64,000 nucleotides of DNA from Dyadobacter sandarakinus (GCF_016894445.1 NZ_CP056775.1:4156001-4220000), one strand, 5' to 3'. Positions 9,695 to 19,707 are shown, counted from the stretch's first letter. Translations and numbers: made by a program. Notes: generated from the sequence alone by a model not told the origin.

Positions 9695-9969
9695 TGAATT
9701 ACAATTAAAAATTTGATGCTTATAACGCAGTGAGGCCGAAAGGCCATATACAGCCGGAAATTCTATTTTTGGAAGGCACGTTCATGGTCACTCTGCCGGA
9801 TACTCATTCTTTGACTATTTTACTGACTTACAGGCTTATTTGAATAAATATATTTTAGTGACAAGGATGAAATAGTATTTTTTGCGAACTTTCGGGTACT
9901 AGCATTTAGATTTTATTCTAAAAGAGTTACCTATTCCCAAATTTTATTTCCCTTACCCCATCTTTTGTA

Positions 9970-11085
9970 ATGAAAGAAAGTACCCCCTCTCACAGATTGC
10001 TGTCGCTGGATACGCTGCGCGGTTTTGATATGTTCTGGATCACGGGCGGCGAAGAGATCTTCGCAGTGCTGGCCAAAGTCACAGGCTGGTCATGGGCTAT
10101 TTTTATGGCACACCAGTTTACGCACCCGGATTGGAACGGTTTCCGGGCTTACGACCTCATCTTCCCGACCTTCCTTTTTATGGCGGGTGTTTCCACGCCA
10201 TTTTCACTGGGAAGCCGGCTGGAAAAGGGCGTTCCTCCCTCCGAGCTGATCGGGAAGGTAATCCGCCGCGGACTGATCCTGGTATTTCTTGGCATCATTT
10301 ATAATAATGGTATTTTCCATACCGAGTGGGCCAGAATGCGGTACCCCAGCGTACTCGGCCGCATTGGTCTTGCAGGTATGTTTGCACAGATTATTTACCT
10401 GTATACCGGCCCCAAAGCACGCTGGGCCTGGTTTGCCGGACTGCTGCTCGGCTACTATGCATTCATGATGTTTTTCCCGGTACCCGGCTGCGAACCCGGC
10501 ACCCTTACCATGGAGTGCAACCCGGCCAGCTACATTGACCGCCTGATTATTCCGGGCAGGCTTTACCTCAAAATACATGATCCGGAAGGACTAATTTCAG
10601 CGATTCCGGCAATTGGTACCGGGCTGATGGGCATCTTTGCCGGCGAGCTGCTGAGAACAAGCGACGAGATCATCGCCCGCAAATCCAAAGTCGTGTACCT
10701 GATTTTTGCCGGTATTGTAAGCCTGCTGCTCTGCGTGGTCTGGGATCATTTTTTCCCGATCAACAAAAACCTTTGGACCAGCTCCTTCGTACTATGCGCC
10801 GGTGGCTTCAGTACCTTGCTGCTTGCATTGTTCTACTGGATCGTGGATGTCATGAATTTCAGAAAATGGACGCTTTTCTTTGTCGTGATCGGGATGAACT
10901 CCATTGTGATTTACATGGTTGGACGCTTTATAGATTTCGCCTACACCGCGCATGCACTTTTCGGCGGCATCCTCTCCTACTTCCCCCACCCTGTAGAAGC
11001 CATGGGCGAAGTAATCGCGATTATCATGGTACAATGGGTATTTATGTATCTGTTATTCCGGAACAAGTTATTTCTGAAGGTTTAA
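9970..11085 (+). CDS. DUF5009 membrane protein (NagX / heparan-glucosaminide acetyltransferase-like)
   Basis: A 371-residue integral membrane protein with about ten hydrophobic helices. It opens with RLLSLDTLRGFDMFWI, the signature of the DUF5009 / HGSNAT-like acyltransferase group, and has the conserved YDLIFPTFLFMAGVS segment. Relatives move an acetyl group across the membrane to amino sugars, and Bacteroidota members often lie with N-acetylglucosamine or glycan-use genes. The NagZ-type hydrolase at 12110 is nearby and would fit amino-sugar recycling, although the genes are not an evident operon. Identification of the family is firm; the substrate is inferred. Confidence 0.85.
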   Translation: MKESTPSHRLLSLDTLRGFDMFWITGGEEIFAVLAKVTGWSWAIFMAHQFTHPDWNGFRAYDLIFPTFLFMAGVSTPFSLGSRLEKGVPPSELIGKVIRRGLILVFLGIIYNNGIFHTEWARMRYPSVLGRIGLAGMFAQIIYLYTGPKARWAWFAGLLLGYYAFMMFFPVPGCEPGTLTMECNPASYIDRLIIPGRLYLKIHDPEGLISAIPAIGTGLMGIFAGELLRTSDEIIARKSKVVYLIFAGIVSLLLCVVWDHFFPINKNLWTSSFVLCAGGFSTLLLALFYWIVDVMNFRKWTLFFVVIGMNSIVIYMVGRFIDFAYTAHALFGGILSYFPHPVEAMGEVIAIIMVQWVFMYLLFRNKLFLKV

Positions 11086-11088
11086 GGA

Positions 11089-11224
11089 AGTCATTGGGTC
11101 ATTGAGTCATTGGGTCATTAGGTCATTAGGTCATTGGACTAAAAATATTCAGTCATTCAGTCATTCAGTCACTAACTCATTAACTCACTCACTCACTCAC
11201 TCACTAACTAACTAACCAACCCAC
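11089..11224. repeat. Degenerate octamer tandem repeat filling the intergenic gap
   Basis: Almost the whole gap between the DUF5009 stop (11085) and the next start (11226) is built of 8-bp units. There are six units close to TCATTGGG or TCATTAGG, then a 13-nt interruption, then about eight units drifting from GTCATTCA to CTCACTCA and CTAACTAA. The array reaches to within a few bases of the start codon and leaves no Shine-Dalgarno sequence. Slippage could change copy number. It is not a CRISPR array because it has no spacers. Confidence 0.8.
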
Positions 11225-11225
11225 C

Positions 11226-11936
11226 ATGTCCATCCAAGTCACTAACCTCACCAAGACCTACGGATCGCAGCGGGCGGTTGATGGTATTTCATTTTCCTTG
11301 AAAAAGGGAGAGATCGTGGGTTTTCTCGGCCCGAACGGTGCGGGTAAGTCCACGACCATGAAAATACTCACCGGCTACCTCAAACCGTCTTCCGGTCAGG
11401 CGAGCGTTTCGGAGCATGATGTGGTGCAGAGTCCGATGCCGGCGCGCCGGGCTATTGGCTACCTGCCCGAGCACAACCCCTTGTACCTGGACATGTTTGT
11501 AACTGAATTTCTTCTTTTTTCGGGCAAGCTGTACGGCATGAGCGGGAAAGCGTTACAAGCGCGGGTGGAGGATGTGATTACGATGTGTGGCCTGGAAGCT
11601 GAGAAACGCAAGAAAATTGCGCAGCTTTCCAAAGGTTACCGCCAGCGCGTAGGACTTGCGCAATCTTTTTTGCACGATCCCTCAGTACTGATCCTGGACG
11701 AGCCCACCACCGGCCTTGATCCCAACCAGATCCAGGAAATCAGGGAAGTAATACGCAGTGCCGGTCAAAACAAGACCGTTCTTTTTTCAACGCACATCAT
11801 GCAGGAAGTAGAGGCACTCTGCGACCGTGTGATCATTATCAATAAAGGCAAGGTTGTCAGTGACAGTACTTTAAACCAGCTGCGGGCAACAGGCGAGTCT
11901 CTGGAATCCATTTTCCGGAACCTTACTTCCCTGTAA
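11226..11936 (+). CDS. gldA: GldA-like ABC transporter ATP-binding protein
   Basis: The protein has 236 residues. Walker A is GPNGAGKST (about residues 36-44), the signature region is LSKGYRQRV, Walker B is VLILDEPTTGLDP, and the switch His lies in STHIMQEV. The GYLPEHNPLYLDMFVTEFL segment is typical of GldA, the ATPase that works with GldF and GldG in gliding and type IX secretion. GldA proteins are usually near 300 residues, and this one ends about 60 residues earlier, after the usual ABC-2 tail (ESIFRNLT). No permease gene is adjacent. The ABC ATPase call is certain; the gldA symbol is likely but a paralogous ABC-2 ATPase is possible. Confidence 0.75.
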   Translation: MSIQVTNLTKTYGSQRAVDGISFSLKKGEIVGFLGPNGAGKSTTMKILTGYLKPSSGQASVSEHDVVQSPMPARRAIGYLPEHNPLYLDMFVTEFLLFSGKLYGMSGKALQARVEDVITMCGLEAEKRKKIAQLSKGYRQRVGLAQSFLHDPSVLILDEPTTGLDPNQIQEIREVIRSAGQNKTVLFSTHIMQEVEALCDRVIIINKGKVVSDSTLNQLRATGESLESIFRNLTSL

Positions 11937-12109
11937 GCAGCCCGGACTTACCTGCCTTTTATAGTTGTTAAAACAAATATTAGAATTGCCTTAAAAAAAT
12001 ATTTAATAGGATTTAAAGCGATCGCAATTTGTTATTATTGTAACTATCGATAAACTCCCTGAATTAGTGCATAAGTTGAAAGTGTTACCTAACAATCCTC
12101 TTTAACCCA

Positions 12110-15100
12110 GTGAAGATCAATAATCCTGGCCGGTTCTTCAACCGGTTCCGAATCATTTTGTCTGTCGTATTACTGGTGATTTTCAGCTCGGTGGTGTCCG
12201 TAGCATGGAAGCTCATGGGCTACCGCAAAGAAGTACCTGTGGCTGCGGAACACACTCCGGAACCAGTTACCCGTACGCCCAAAAAGCACCGGGAGCCTGT
12301 ACTCGTACTGCCCGAAAATGAATGGGTGGACAGCACGCTCCAATCGCTGACCATCGAGCAAAAGATCGGACAGCTGTTTATGGTAGCCGCGTTTTCAAAC
12401 CGGGACGAAGCACATTACAAATACATTGACAAGCTGGTCGACGAGTACCACATCGGCGGGCTGATTTTCTTTCAGGGTGGGCCGGTAGCGCAGGCGCAGC
12501 TTACCAACCGCTACCAGTCACACTCGGCAGTGCCGCTTTTCGTCGGTATCGACGGCGAATGGGGACTTGGCATGCGTCTGGACAGCACTATTTCCTTCCC
12601 CAAACAAATGGTACTGGGTGCTATCCAGGACAATGGACTGGTGTATAAAATGGGCAGTGATATCGGGCAGCAATGCAGCCGGCTCGGAATCCATATCAAC
12701 TTTGCGCCTGTATCCGACATCAACAGCAATGCGGCTAACCCGGTGATCGGTATCCGCTCATTCGGGGAAGAAAAAGAAAATGTGACGCGCAAAGCGATCG
12801 CCTATATGAAAGGCCTGCAGCACAGCAGGGTGATTGCCACGGCGAAGCACTTTCCCGGCCATGGCGATACGGATGCCGACTCACATCTTACATTACCCGT
12901 ACTCGACCATTCGGCCCAGCAACTGAGTGAGGTGGACCTGTACCCTTTCCGGGAAATGATTGCAGACAGTCTGATGGGCGTACTCACCGGCCACCTTTTT
13001 GTACCTGCGCTGGACAGTACGCCTAATACACCTACTTCCTTGTCGTCCAAAGCCATCACTGGTTTGCTTCGGAAAGAAATGAATTTCAGAGGTCTGGTTT
13101 TTACAGATGCGATGAACATGCGCGGTGTTTTGAAAAACGGAAAAGCCGCAGACGTAAACCTGAAAGCATTGATCGCCGGCAATGACGTACTGCTTTATCC
13201 CGAAAGCATTGCAGAAACGGTTACCAAAGTAAAAGACGCCATCAGCCAGCGCGTGATCAGTGAAAAGATCATTGACGATAAGGTAAAACGCATTTTGCAG
13301 GCCAAATACTGGGCAGGACTGGCCAGGTACCAGCCCATTGATGTAAACAATCTTTACGCTGACCTTAATAATGAAAAAAGCAGGGAGCTGTACCGCGAGC
13401 TGTGTGAAGCATCTGTGACGGTTGTTAAAAATGACAACAACCTCATTCCGGTAGGATCGGTAGCAGACGACAAAATGGCCGTGGTAAGCATGGGTGAAGG
13501 AAGCAACTTCGCCTTTCAGAAAACCCTGGCGATGTACAAACCCATGCGTGCCTATAACCTGTACAACGGTGTGGCCAGCCAGGATGACATGACGCAGATG
13601 CTGGGTTACCTGCAACCGTACAATACCGTCATTGTGGATGTACACGGCATTTCATCCAATCCTAAAAAGAACTATGGCGTAACACCGTCAATGACCGACT
13701 TTGTTACCCAGCTCAAATTGCAGAACAAGAAGGTTGTCCTGTGCATTTTCGGAACACCCTATGCCATCCAGTACTTTCCGGAAACTGATGTGCTGATCAA
13801 TGCCAGTCAGGACGGGAACGAAATGCAGGAAACCGTGCCGCAGATTATTTTTGGCGCTCTGAGCTCCAAAGGCAGGCTGCCGGTATCGGTACTTAATTAC
13901 CGCTATGGCAGCGGGCTGAGCACTACATCCATCAACCGCATTGCATTCGGTACGCCCGAGAGTGTGGGAATGGACGGTACCCGGCTCAAAAAAATTGATG
14001 AAATTGCTACAGCGGCCGTGAGTGACCATGTTTTTCCAGGCTGTGAAGTACTCGTGGCCAGAAGGGGGAAAATCATTTATGAAAAACAATTTGGCGCACT
14101 CAGCTACCGTACCCCGGAGCGTGTTACCAGCGAAACCATCTACGACCTCGCGTCGCTCACCAAGGTATCCGCAACCCTGCAGGCAGTGATGCTGCTGTAC
14201 GACCGCAAGCAGATCGACCTCGACCAGAAAGCATCCTATTACCTGCCTGAGCTTGCCGGCACCAGCAAGCAGAATTTTACAGTGCGCGACCTGCTGCTGC
14301 ACCGCTCAGGGTTACAATCTTTTTATCCATCGCTCTGGGACCGGACCAAAACCAGCGCGGGCGGACTGCTGCCGGAGTATTACAGCTCACGGCAGGATAC
14401 CGCATACTATCTTCAGGTGGCACCCAAGCTGTTTGCCAAAGGGGCACTCCGCGACTCGGTGTGGAAGTGGGTGGTACAATCGCCGATGAACAACCGCCGG
14501 GAACGCTCGGGATCGTACGGCTACCTGTACAGCGACCTGGGTTTCCTGACTTTGCAAAAAATAGTAGAGCGGGTTACTGGTCAGGCATTGGATACGTTTG
14601 TGGCATCCAATATTTATGAGCCGCTGGGGCTCGCGTACCTGGGCTTCAACCCGCTCCGGCATTTTTCTGAAAAACAGATTGCACCTACCGAGCAGGACTA
14701 CCGGTTCAGGGGCCAGCTGCTGCAGGGAACTGTGCATGACCAGATGGCTGCGATTGTGGGAGGCGTGTCAGGACATGCCGGACTATTTGGTACCGCTCGC
14801 GACCTGGCAGTGTTGTTTCAGATGAACCTTTGGAAAGGGAACTATGCCGGGCGGCGTTTTTACGAGCAGGAAACGGTGCCGCTGTTTGCAAGAATGTACG
14901 ACGAAAATCACCACCGCGGACTTGGCTGGGACAAAACACCTTTTGATGGTGGCAGCTCCTATGTATCGCCCCAGGCATCGCCTAATTCTTTCGGGCATAC
15001 AGGGTTTACGGGCACCATGGTATGGGTGGATCCTGACGAAAGCCTGGTGTTTATATTTTTGTCAAACAGGGTGAATCCGGACCCTGAAAACTCCTCCATT

Positions 15101-15178
15101 ACTACACAGAGAACCCGCCGGAAAATACAGGATATCGTGTATACTGCACTCACAGAAAGGAAAAGCGAACTCCCCTGA
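12110..15178 (+). CDS. GH3 beta-N-acetylglucosaminidase (NagZ-like) fused to serine beta-lactamase-like domain
   Basis: The protein has 1022 residues, with an N-terminal membrane or signal segment at about 11-35. Residues about 75-400 are a family 3 glycosidase: VGIDGEWGLGMRL, KHFPGHGDTDADSH around 246-259 (His/Asp acid-base dyad) and FTDAMNM with the likely nucleophile Asp333. Residues 400-600 look like the GH3 C-terminal sandwich. Residues about 625-1020 form a class C beta-lactamase-like domain with SLTK near 682, YSD near 807 and HTG near 963. The fusion suggests a periplasmic enzyme acting on both the glycan and peptide parts of muropeptides. The start is GTG; no good ribosome site is seen. 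Confidence 0.88.
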   Translation: MKINNPGRFFNRFRIILSVVLLVIFSSVVSVAWKLMGYRKEVPVAAEHTPEPVTRTPKKHREPVLVLPENEWVDSTLQSLTIEQKIGQLFMVAAFSNRDEAHYKYIDKLVDEYHIGGLIFFQGGPVAQAQLTNRYQSHSAVPLFVGIDGEWGLGMRLDSTISFPKQMVLGAIQDNGLVYKMGSDIGQQCSRLGIHINFAPVSDINSNAANPVIGIRSFGEEKENVTRKAIAYMKGLQHSRVIATAKHFPGHGDTDADSHLTLPVLDHSAQQLSEVDLYPFREMIADSLMGVLTGHLFVPALDSTPNTPTSLSSKAITGLLRKEMNFRGLVFTDAMNMRGVLKNGKAADVNLKALIAGNDVLLYPESIAETVTKVKDAISQRVISEKIIDDKVKRILQAKYWAGLARYQPIDVNNLYADLNNEKSRELYRELCEASVTVVKNDNNLIPVGSVADDKMAVVSMGEGSNFAFQKTLAMYKPMRAYNLYNGVASQDDMTQMLGYLQPYNTVIVDVHGISSNPKKNYGVTPSMTDFVTQLKLQNKKVVLCIFGTPYAIQYFPETDVLINASQDGNEMQETVPQIIFGALSSKGRLPVSVLNYRYGSGLSTTSINRIAFGTPESVGMDGTRLKKIDEIATAAVSDHVFPGCEVLVARRGKIIYEKQFGALSYRTPERVTSETIYDLASLTKVSATLQAVMLLYDRKQIDLDQKASYYLPELAGTSKQNFTVRDLLLHRSGLQSFYPSLWDRTKTSAGGLLPEYYSSRQDTAYYLQVAPKLFAKGALRDSVWKWVVQSPMNNRRERSGSYGYLYSDLGFLTLQKIVERVTGQALDTFVASNIYEPLGLAYLGFNPLRHFSEKQIAPTEQDYRFRGQLLQGTVHDQMAAIVGGVSGHAGLFGTARDLAVLFQMNLWKGNYAGRRFYEQETVPLFARMYDENHHRGLGWDKTPFDGGSSYVSPQASPNSFGHTGFTGTMVWVDPDESLVFIFLSNRVNPDPENSSITTQRTRRKIQDIVYTALTERKSELP

Positions 15179-15256
15179 GCACGTGGGAATGTATTGGGAA
15201 AATATCTCTAACTTTACCAAACGTTACGGTCAGGGAAAAGATATTTTGACGATTAC

Positions 15257-18200
15257 ATGAAAAAAACATTTATTAAAAAGGGAGTTTTTGCCTGCATTGC
15301 CATATTATCAGGAGTAATTTCTTCATTTGCCCAAACAATCACCACGGGAGCTGTGACCCCGGATCCGGTCTGTGTCGGCAGCTCTATTTCGGTTGCTTTT
15401 ACCAAAACAGGGACCTTCCCAGCAGGTACAAAGTTTACAGTTCAGCTCTCGAACATACTGGGTGGTTACATCGGAAGTACCGACCTGGGAACAGGCACGA
15501 CGTCTCCCATCAGCTTAGTAATACCTGCCAATGTGGTGCCCGGCGCCCTATACAAGGTACGCGTCATTGCAGAGTCACCCGATGTAGTCGGATCGGATAG
15601 TGAAACCCTGACGATCAATGCCACTCCTGCTGCACCCGCAGCTTCTGATGTAACTTATAAACAGGGTGACACCGCCGCGCCGCTCAATGCGACCGGTATT
15701 AACAAGAAATGGTATACCTCGGCAACCGGGGGCACCGGCTCTGCAACTGCGCCTGTACCTTCCACTGCAACTGCAGGCACCAAAAGCTACTTTGTAACCC
15801 AGACGCTGGGCAGTTGCGAAAGCGAGCGTACAGAAATTAAGGTTACCGTAACGGTTTGCAACACTGCAAAACCGGTTGTTAAAGATATTTCATATTGCCA
15901 GAAAGAGGATGCTGATGCGCTGACCGCTACCGGCACCAGCCTGAAATGGTATACCACAGCTACCGGTGGAACCGCCTCAGCAACTGCCCCTACTCCGTCG
16001 ACCACTACCACAGGTACCAGGAGCTATTACGTGACCCAAACCATCAATGGATGTGAGAGTGAGCGCGCTGAAATTGAAGTGACAGTTAAAGCTATTTCGG
16101 CTGCTCCTACCCTTACGGCGGCCGAGAGTGCAGTAACACTTTGCCAGGGTTCAGATGCGAAAGCATTGACAGCCAGCGGCACCGGACTAAAATGGTACAC
16201 AGCTTCCGCAGGCGGCACTGCACTGCTCTCAGCTCCCGTCCCGGACACCGACGATGAGGGCATTGCCACTTATTATGTTAGCCAGACCGCCTCAAACAGC
16301 TGCGAAAGTTCCAGGGTGAAAGTGACGGTAACTGTTAAAGAATCCCCCAAAGCACCTACTGTGGCAGACACAAGCTACTGTGTAGGCGAAAAGGCTGTGG
16401 CACTAACCGTAGAAAGTGGTAATCCTTACAAATGGTACACCACAGCAACCGGGGGAACCGGCTCAGCTACCGCACCTACCCCGGCCACAACGGCTGCCGC
16501 TTCTGTTTCCTACTACGTTACCCAGGCGAATACATATGGATCACTGGTGTGCGAAAGTCCGCGTGCCAAACTGGACGTGGTAGTAAACCCTACTCCCGCA
16601 ACCATCCCTGCACTGATTGATTCGGTATGCCAGGACCTTTCCGGCAAGACCTACACGTTTGATGCCAAGGCGGCTCAGGGCAACACGCTGAACTGGTACA
16701 CTGCTGCAACAGGCGGAACCGGTGTAAAAACAACACCCGCTGTTAATCTGAAAACTGCTGCCCAGGTAATTTATTACGTGACGCAGGAGTCGGCCAAAGG
16801 TTGTGAAAGCGTGCGGTCTTCACAAAAGGTAGTGGTAAAAACCTTACCCGCAGCGCCGGTCATTGACGCGCCCACGGTGGAATATTGCCAGTTTACACCC
16901 GCAAAAGCATTGACGGCTACTGCACTGAGCAAGGCAACATTGTACTGGTATGGTTCCAGTGCAACAGGCGGCACAGGTACCACCTCAGCTCCTGTACCTT
17001 CTACCTTGGTAGGCGGAACAACTTCCTACTATGTGGGCCAGACGCTCGCAGGATGTGTAAGTACACGTACGAAAATAGATGTTAAGATAAACACTACTCC
17101 AAAGCCGCAAACCAACACATCGCTGTCGTACTGCCAGAATGCGGAAGCCCCGATCCTGGATGCAACGGGAACGGTATTGAAATGGTACCGGGAGGCAAAC
17201 AGCACGGACTGGCAGGGTTTCCCATTCACACCTTACACAGAGAAGGTGGAAGATTATTCTTTTTATGTAACACAAACCGGCACCAATGGCTGTGAAAGTC
17301 CAAAAGAAGAAATCAAAATCCATATCAAGGCGCGCCCTTCCGCTACGATCAGCGGCAATGCAAACATTGACCTTGGTGGCACAGCGACCATTACCCTGAA
17401 CTTTACGGGTGACGGACCATGGGCTTATGCATTGTCGAGCGGCCAGTCCGACACGACAAACCAGGCGACCGTGCAATTGCCGGTAAAACCTACCAAGACC
17501 ACCACTTACTCGGTAGCGGAAGTGTCAAATGACTGCGGTAAAGGCACACCGATCGGCAGTGCGGTCGTGAGCGTGCGCGTACCGACCATTTCTACAGGCA
17601 GTCCGTCCGCTTCGGAAGCGTGCGCGGGCAAATCGTTTAACGTGCCTTTCCAGCAATCGGGCGAGTTCCCGGCCGGTAACCAGTTCAGGGTTCAGATTTC
17701 GAGGGTAAACCAGGATGCCAGGTTCTGGACAGTTCCGTCTGTGACGGCGGGTGGCCTTATTACTGCCACATTTCCGGATACAACGACAGGCGGCAGCTAT
17801 TTTGTGCGGGTGGTGAGTATCGGAGCCAATGCCGATTTTACCGTAAAAGGAAGCGTCAGCCCGATCAATATCACAGCCAGTCCGCTGCCTGTGGCGACAC
17901 TTTCGGGTAACCAGACGATCATCGCAGGAGAAACTGCCAATCTGAAAGCCGAAATTACCGGCCGGTCGCCCTGGACTTTTGTGCTCAGCGACGGTGTGAA
18001 AGACTCGACGTTCACTACAAGTGCTTCTTCATTCAATTTCAAGGTTGCACCGCGGACGACTTCGTTTTATACCATTAAATCAGTTTCCAACAGTTGCGGT
18101 GTGGGCAAAGGTGCGGGTTCTGCCAGGATACAGGTAGATCCGATTCTGGGCGTAGAGCCGCCTGCTGCTGCTGCCGCATGGGTAAAGATATATCCGACGC

Positions 18201-18415
18201 TGGTTCAGGGCTCATGCACGGTGGAAATTACGGGAACACTTTCGGGCAGGCAAGCAAAAGCAGAGATCCTCGACCTCAACGGACGTCAGCGGTCATCAAG
18301 CACATTGCGGAGCAACATTACAGAGGTTAACTTCTCCAACCTGCCTTCGGGCCTGTACCTGCTGCGTGTGCAGAATGGTGACCTAAGTACGGTACAGCGG
18401 GTTTTGAAACCATAA
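15257..18415 (+). CDS. Large secreted Ig-like repeat protein with T9SS sorting domain
   Basis: The protein has 1052 residues and a signal peptide ending SSFAQ near residue 26. Residues about 120-690 hold seven or so repeats of 75-85 residues built around YCQ, then ALTATGTxLKWYTTATGGT, APxPST, then YYVTQTxxGCES and a V-T-V end. These match the Ig_7-like domains of Cytophagales surface proteins. Two further beta-sandwich regions frame the repeats. The C-terminus (VKIYPTLVQGSC to GLYLLRVQNGDLSTVQRVLKP-like end) is a T9SS type A sorting domain. It is probably an adhesin or surface scaffold. A perfect terminator follows at 18435. Confidence 0.88.
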   Translation: MKKTFIKKGVFACIAILSGVISSFAQTITTGAVTPDPVCVGSSISVAFTKTGTFPAGTKFTVQLSNILGGYIGSTDLGTGTTSPISLVIPANVVPGALYKVRVIAESPDVVGSDSETLTINATPAAPAASDVTYKQGDTAAPLNATGINKKWYTSATGGTGSATAPVPSTATAGTKSYFVTQTLGSCESERTEIKVTVTVCNTAKPVVKDISYCQKEDADALTATGTSLKWYTTATGGTASATAPTPSTTTTGTRSYYVTQTINGCESERAEIEVTVKAISAAPTLTAAESAVTLCQGSDAKALTASGTGLKWYTASAGGTALLSAPVPDTDDEGIATYYVSQTASNSCESSRVKVTVTVKESPKAPTVADTSYCVGEKAVALTVESGNPYKWYTTATGGTGSATAPTPATTAAASVSYYVTQANTYGSLVCESPRAKLDVVVNPTPATIPALIDSVCQDLSGKTYTFDAKAAQGNTLNWYTAATGGTGVKTTPAVNLKTAAQVIYYVTQESAKGCESVRSSQKVVVKTLPAAPVIDAPTVEYCQFTPAKALTATALSKATLYWYGSSATGGTGTTSAPVPSTLVGGTTSYYVGQTLAGCVSTRTKIDVKINTTPKPQTNTSLSYCQNAEAPILDATGTVLKWYREANSTDWQGFPFTPYTEKVEDYSFYVTQTGTNGCESPKEEIKIHIKARPSATISGNANIDLGGTATITLNFTGDGPWAYALSSGQSDTTNQATVQLPVKPTKTTTYSVAEVSNDCGKGTPIGSAVVSVRVPTISTGSPSASEACAGKSFNVPFQQSGEFPAGNQFRVQISRVNQDARFWTVPSVTAGGLITATFPDTTTGGSYFVRVVSIGANADFTVKGSVSPINITASPLPVATLSGNQTIIAGETANLKAEITGRSPWTFVLSDGVKDSTFTTSASSFNFKVAPRTTSFYTIKSVSNSCGVGKGAGSARIQVDPILGVEPPAAAAAWVKIYPTLVQGSCTVEITGTLSGRQAKAEILDLNGRQRSSSTLRSNITEVNFSNLPSGLYLLRVQNGDLSTVQRVLKP

Positions 18416-18434
18416 ATATTACAGTAGCAACCTC

Positions 18435-18474
18435 AACGGGGCATTTATTGGAAACAATGGATGCCCCGTTTTTT
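18435..18474 (+). terminator. Intrinsic terminator after the Ig-repeat gene
   Basis: Perfect 10-bp arms AACGGGGCAT (18435-18444) and ATGCCCCGTT (18461-18470) are followed by a run of six T. It ends 15 bp before the tadA start, so it separates the two transcripts. Confidence 0.9.
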
Positions 18475-18488
18475 AATTTAAATAAACC

Positions 18489-18941
18489 TTGAACATACAA
18501 GCTGACATACTCGATCACTACTTTATGGCCGAAGCAATGCGACTGGCGCAACTGGCTTACGAAGACGGTGAAATTCCGGTGGGCGCCGTAGTCACAGCCG
18601 GAGAAAAGATCATTGGAAAAGGCTACAACCAGACGGAAAAACTCAACGATGTAACTGCACATGCCGAAATGATTGCCATCACGGCAGCGGCAGATCACCT
18701 GGGCTCCAAATACCTTGTGGATTGTACGTTGTACGTTACGCTTGAACCCTGTGTGATGTGTGCCGGGGCACTTTACTGGTCACAGATGAAGCGCGTGGTG
18801 TATGCGGCGCCCGATATAAAACGCGGATTTTCACTGCTGGGCAAGCCGATTTTACATCCCAAAACAAGGGTTACAACCGGTATAATGGGGGCCGAATCGC
18901 AGGATCTGCTGCTCAAATTTTTTAGGACATTAAGAACATAA
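18489..18941 (+). CDS. tadA: tRNA adenosine(34) deaminase
   Basis: The protein has 150 residues and the zinc-dependent deaminase fold. HAE at 58-60 supplies a zinc ligand and the proton-shuttle Glu, and PCVMC at 87-91 gives two Cys ligands. GALYWSQMKRVVYAAPD is typical of TadA, which converts A34 to inosine in tRNA-Arg(ACG). The start is taken as TTG 18489 because family members usually have the DxYFMxEA segment some ten residues in; an ATG at 18525 would delete it. The terminator immediately upstream implies its own promoter within a very short space, or read-through. Confidence 0.92.
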   Translation: MNIQADILDHYFMAEAMRLAQLAYEDGEIPVGAVVTAGEKIIGKGYNQTEKLNDVTAHAEMIAITAAADHLGSKYLVDCTLYVTLEPCVMCAGALYWSQMKRVVYAAPDIKRGFSLLGKPILHPKTRVTTGIMGAESQDLLLKFFRTLRT

Positions 18942-19004
18942 AGCCCTGTTCTGCTGTTAGAAAAATGATATACTTAAATCATTAATCATTAAACTACACC
19001 AAAA

Positions 19005-19604
19005 ATGGCGTTTACACTTGATCCCTTACCTTACGCAAATAATGCATTGGAGCCGCACTTTGATGCATTGACCATGGAAATCCACCACGACCGTCACCAC
19101 CAGGCTTATGTTACCAATTTGAATGCAGCCGTAGCAGGTACTGAGCTGGAAGGCAAAAGTATAGAAGAAATTATCTCGAATATCAGCAAAGCTCCGGCAT
19201 CGGTTCGCAACAATGGCGGCGGTCACTGGAACCACGCATTTTTCTGGAAATCACTTTCACCAAACGGCGGCGGCGAACCAACTGGTAAATTGGCGGAAGC
19301 AATCAATGCGAAATTCGGATCATTTGCCACTTTCAAAGACGAGTTCAAAAAAGCAGCTACGGGCCGTTTCGGTTCAGGCTGGGCTTGGCTGATCAAATCA
19401 GGCGATGGCGTAGCGATCACTTCGACGCCTAACCAGGACAACCCATTGATGGACATCGCCGAAGCCAAAGGCACACCGATTATTGGTCTGGACGTTTGGG
19501 AACATGCATACTACCTGAAATACCAAAATAAGCGCCCTGACTACATCGACGCATACTGGAACGTTGTAGACTGGAAGGCCGCTGACGCACTTTACTCGGC
19601 GTAA
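19005..19604 (+). CDS. Superoxide dismutase (Fe/Mn family)
   Basis: The protein has 199 residues, the usual length. Metal ligands are visible as His27 ([13 protein letters not shown]), His77 ([11 protein letters not shown]), Asp163 and His167 ([11 protein letters not shown]). The enzyme disproportionates superoxide in the cytoplasm; no signal peptide is present. Whether iron, manganese or either metal is used cannot be settled from these residues alone. It is followed by the tRNA-His gene on the same strand after 103 bp. Confidence 0.95.
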   Translation: MAFTLDPLPYANNALEPHFDALTMEIHHDRHHQAYVTNLNAAVAGTELEGKSIEEIISNISKAPASVRNNGGGHWNHAFFWKSLSPNGGGEPTGKLAEAINAKFGSFATFKDEFKKAATGRFGSGWAWLIKSGDGVAITSTPNQDNPLMDIAEAKGTPIIGLDVWEHAYYLKYQNKRPDYIDAYWNVVDWKAADALYSA

Positions 19605-19663
19605 TTAATCGCCTGATATATAGGCAAAGGGTTTGCAGCCGGTAAATTTTTCGATAAAATCTC

Positions 19664-19693
19664 TTGCAAGCTGTAAACCTTTTGCTACTTTTG
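19664..19693 (+). promoter_or_regulatory. Bacteroidota-type promoter of tRNA-His
   Basis: A -33 element TTG (19664-19666), a 19-nt spacer and a perfect -7 box TACTTTTG (19686-19693) match the Bacteroidota housekeeping consensus TTTG-N19-TAnnTTTG. It places the start of transcription just upstream of the tRNA at 19708. Confidence 0.75.
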
Positions 19694-19707
19694 TCTCCTC
19701 GAAAAAC

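Noticed and set aside
11089..11224. Possible CRISPR array
   Set aside because: Units are 8 bp with no spacers and no cas genes are nearby.
12893..13645. 250-codon minus-strand frame
   Set aside because: Shadow of the GH3/beta-lactamase-like gene.
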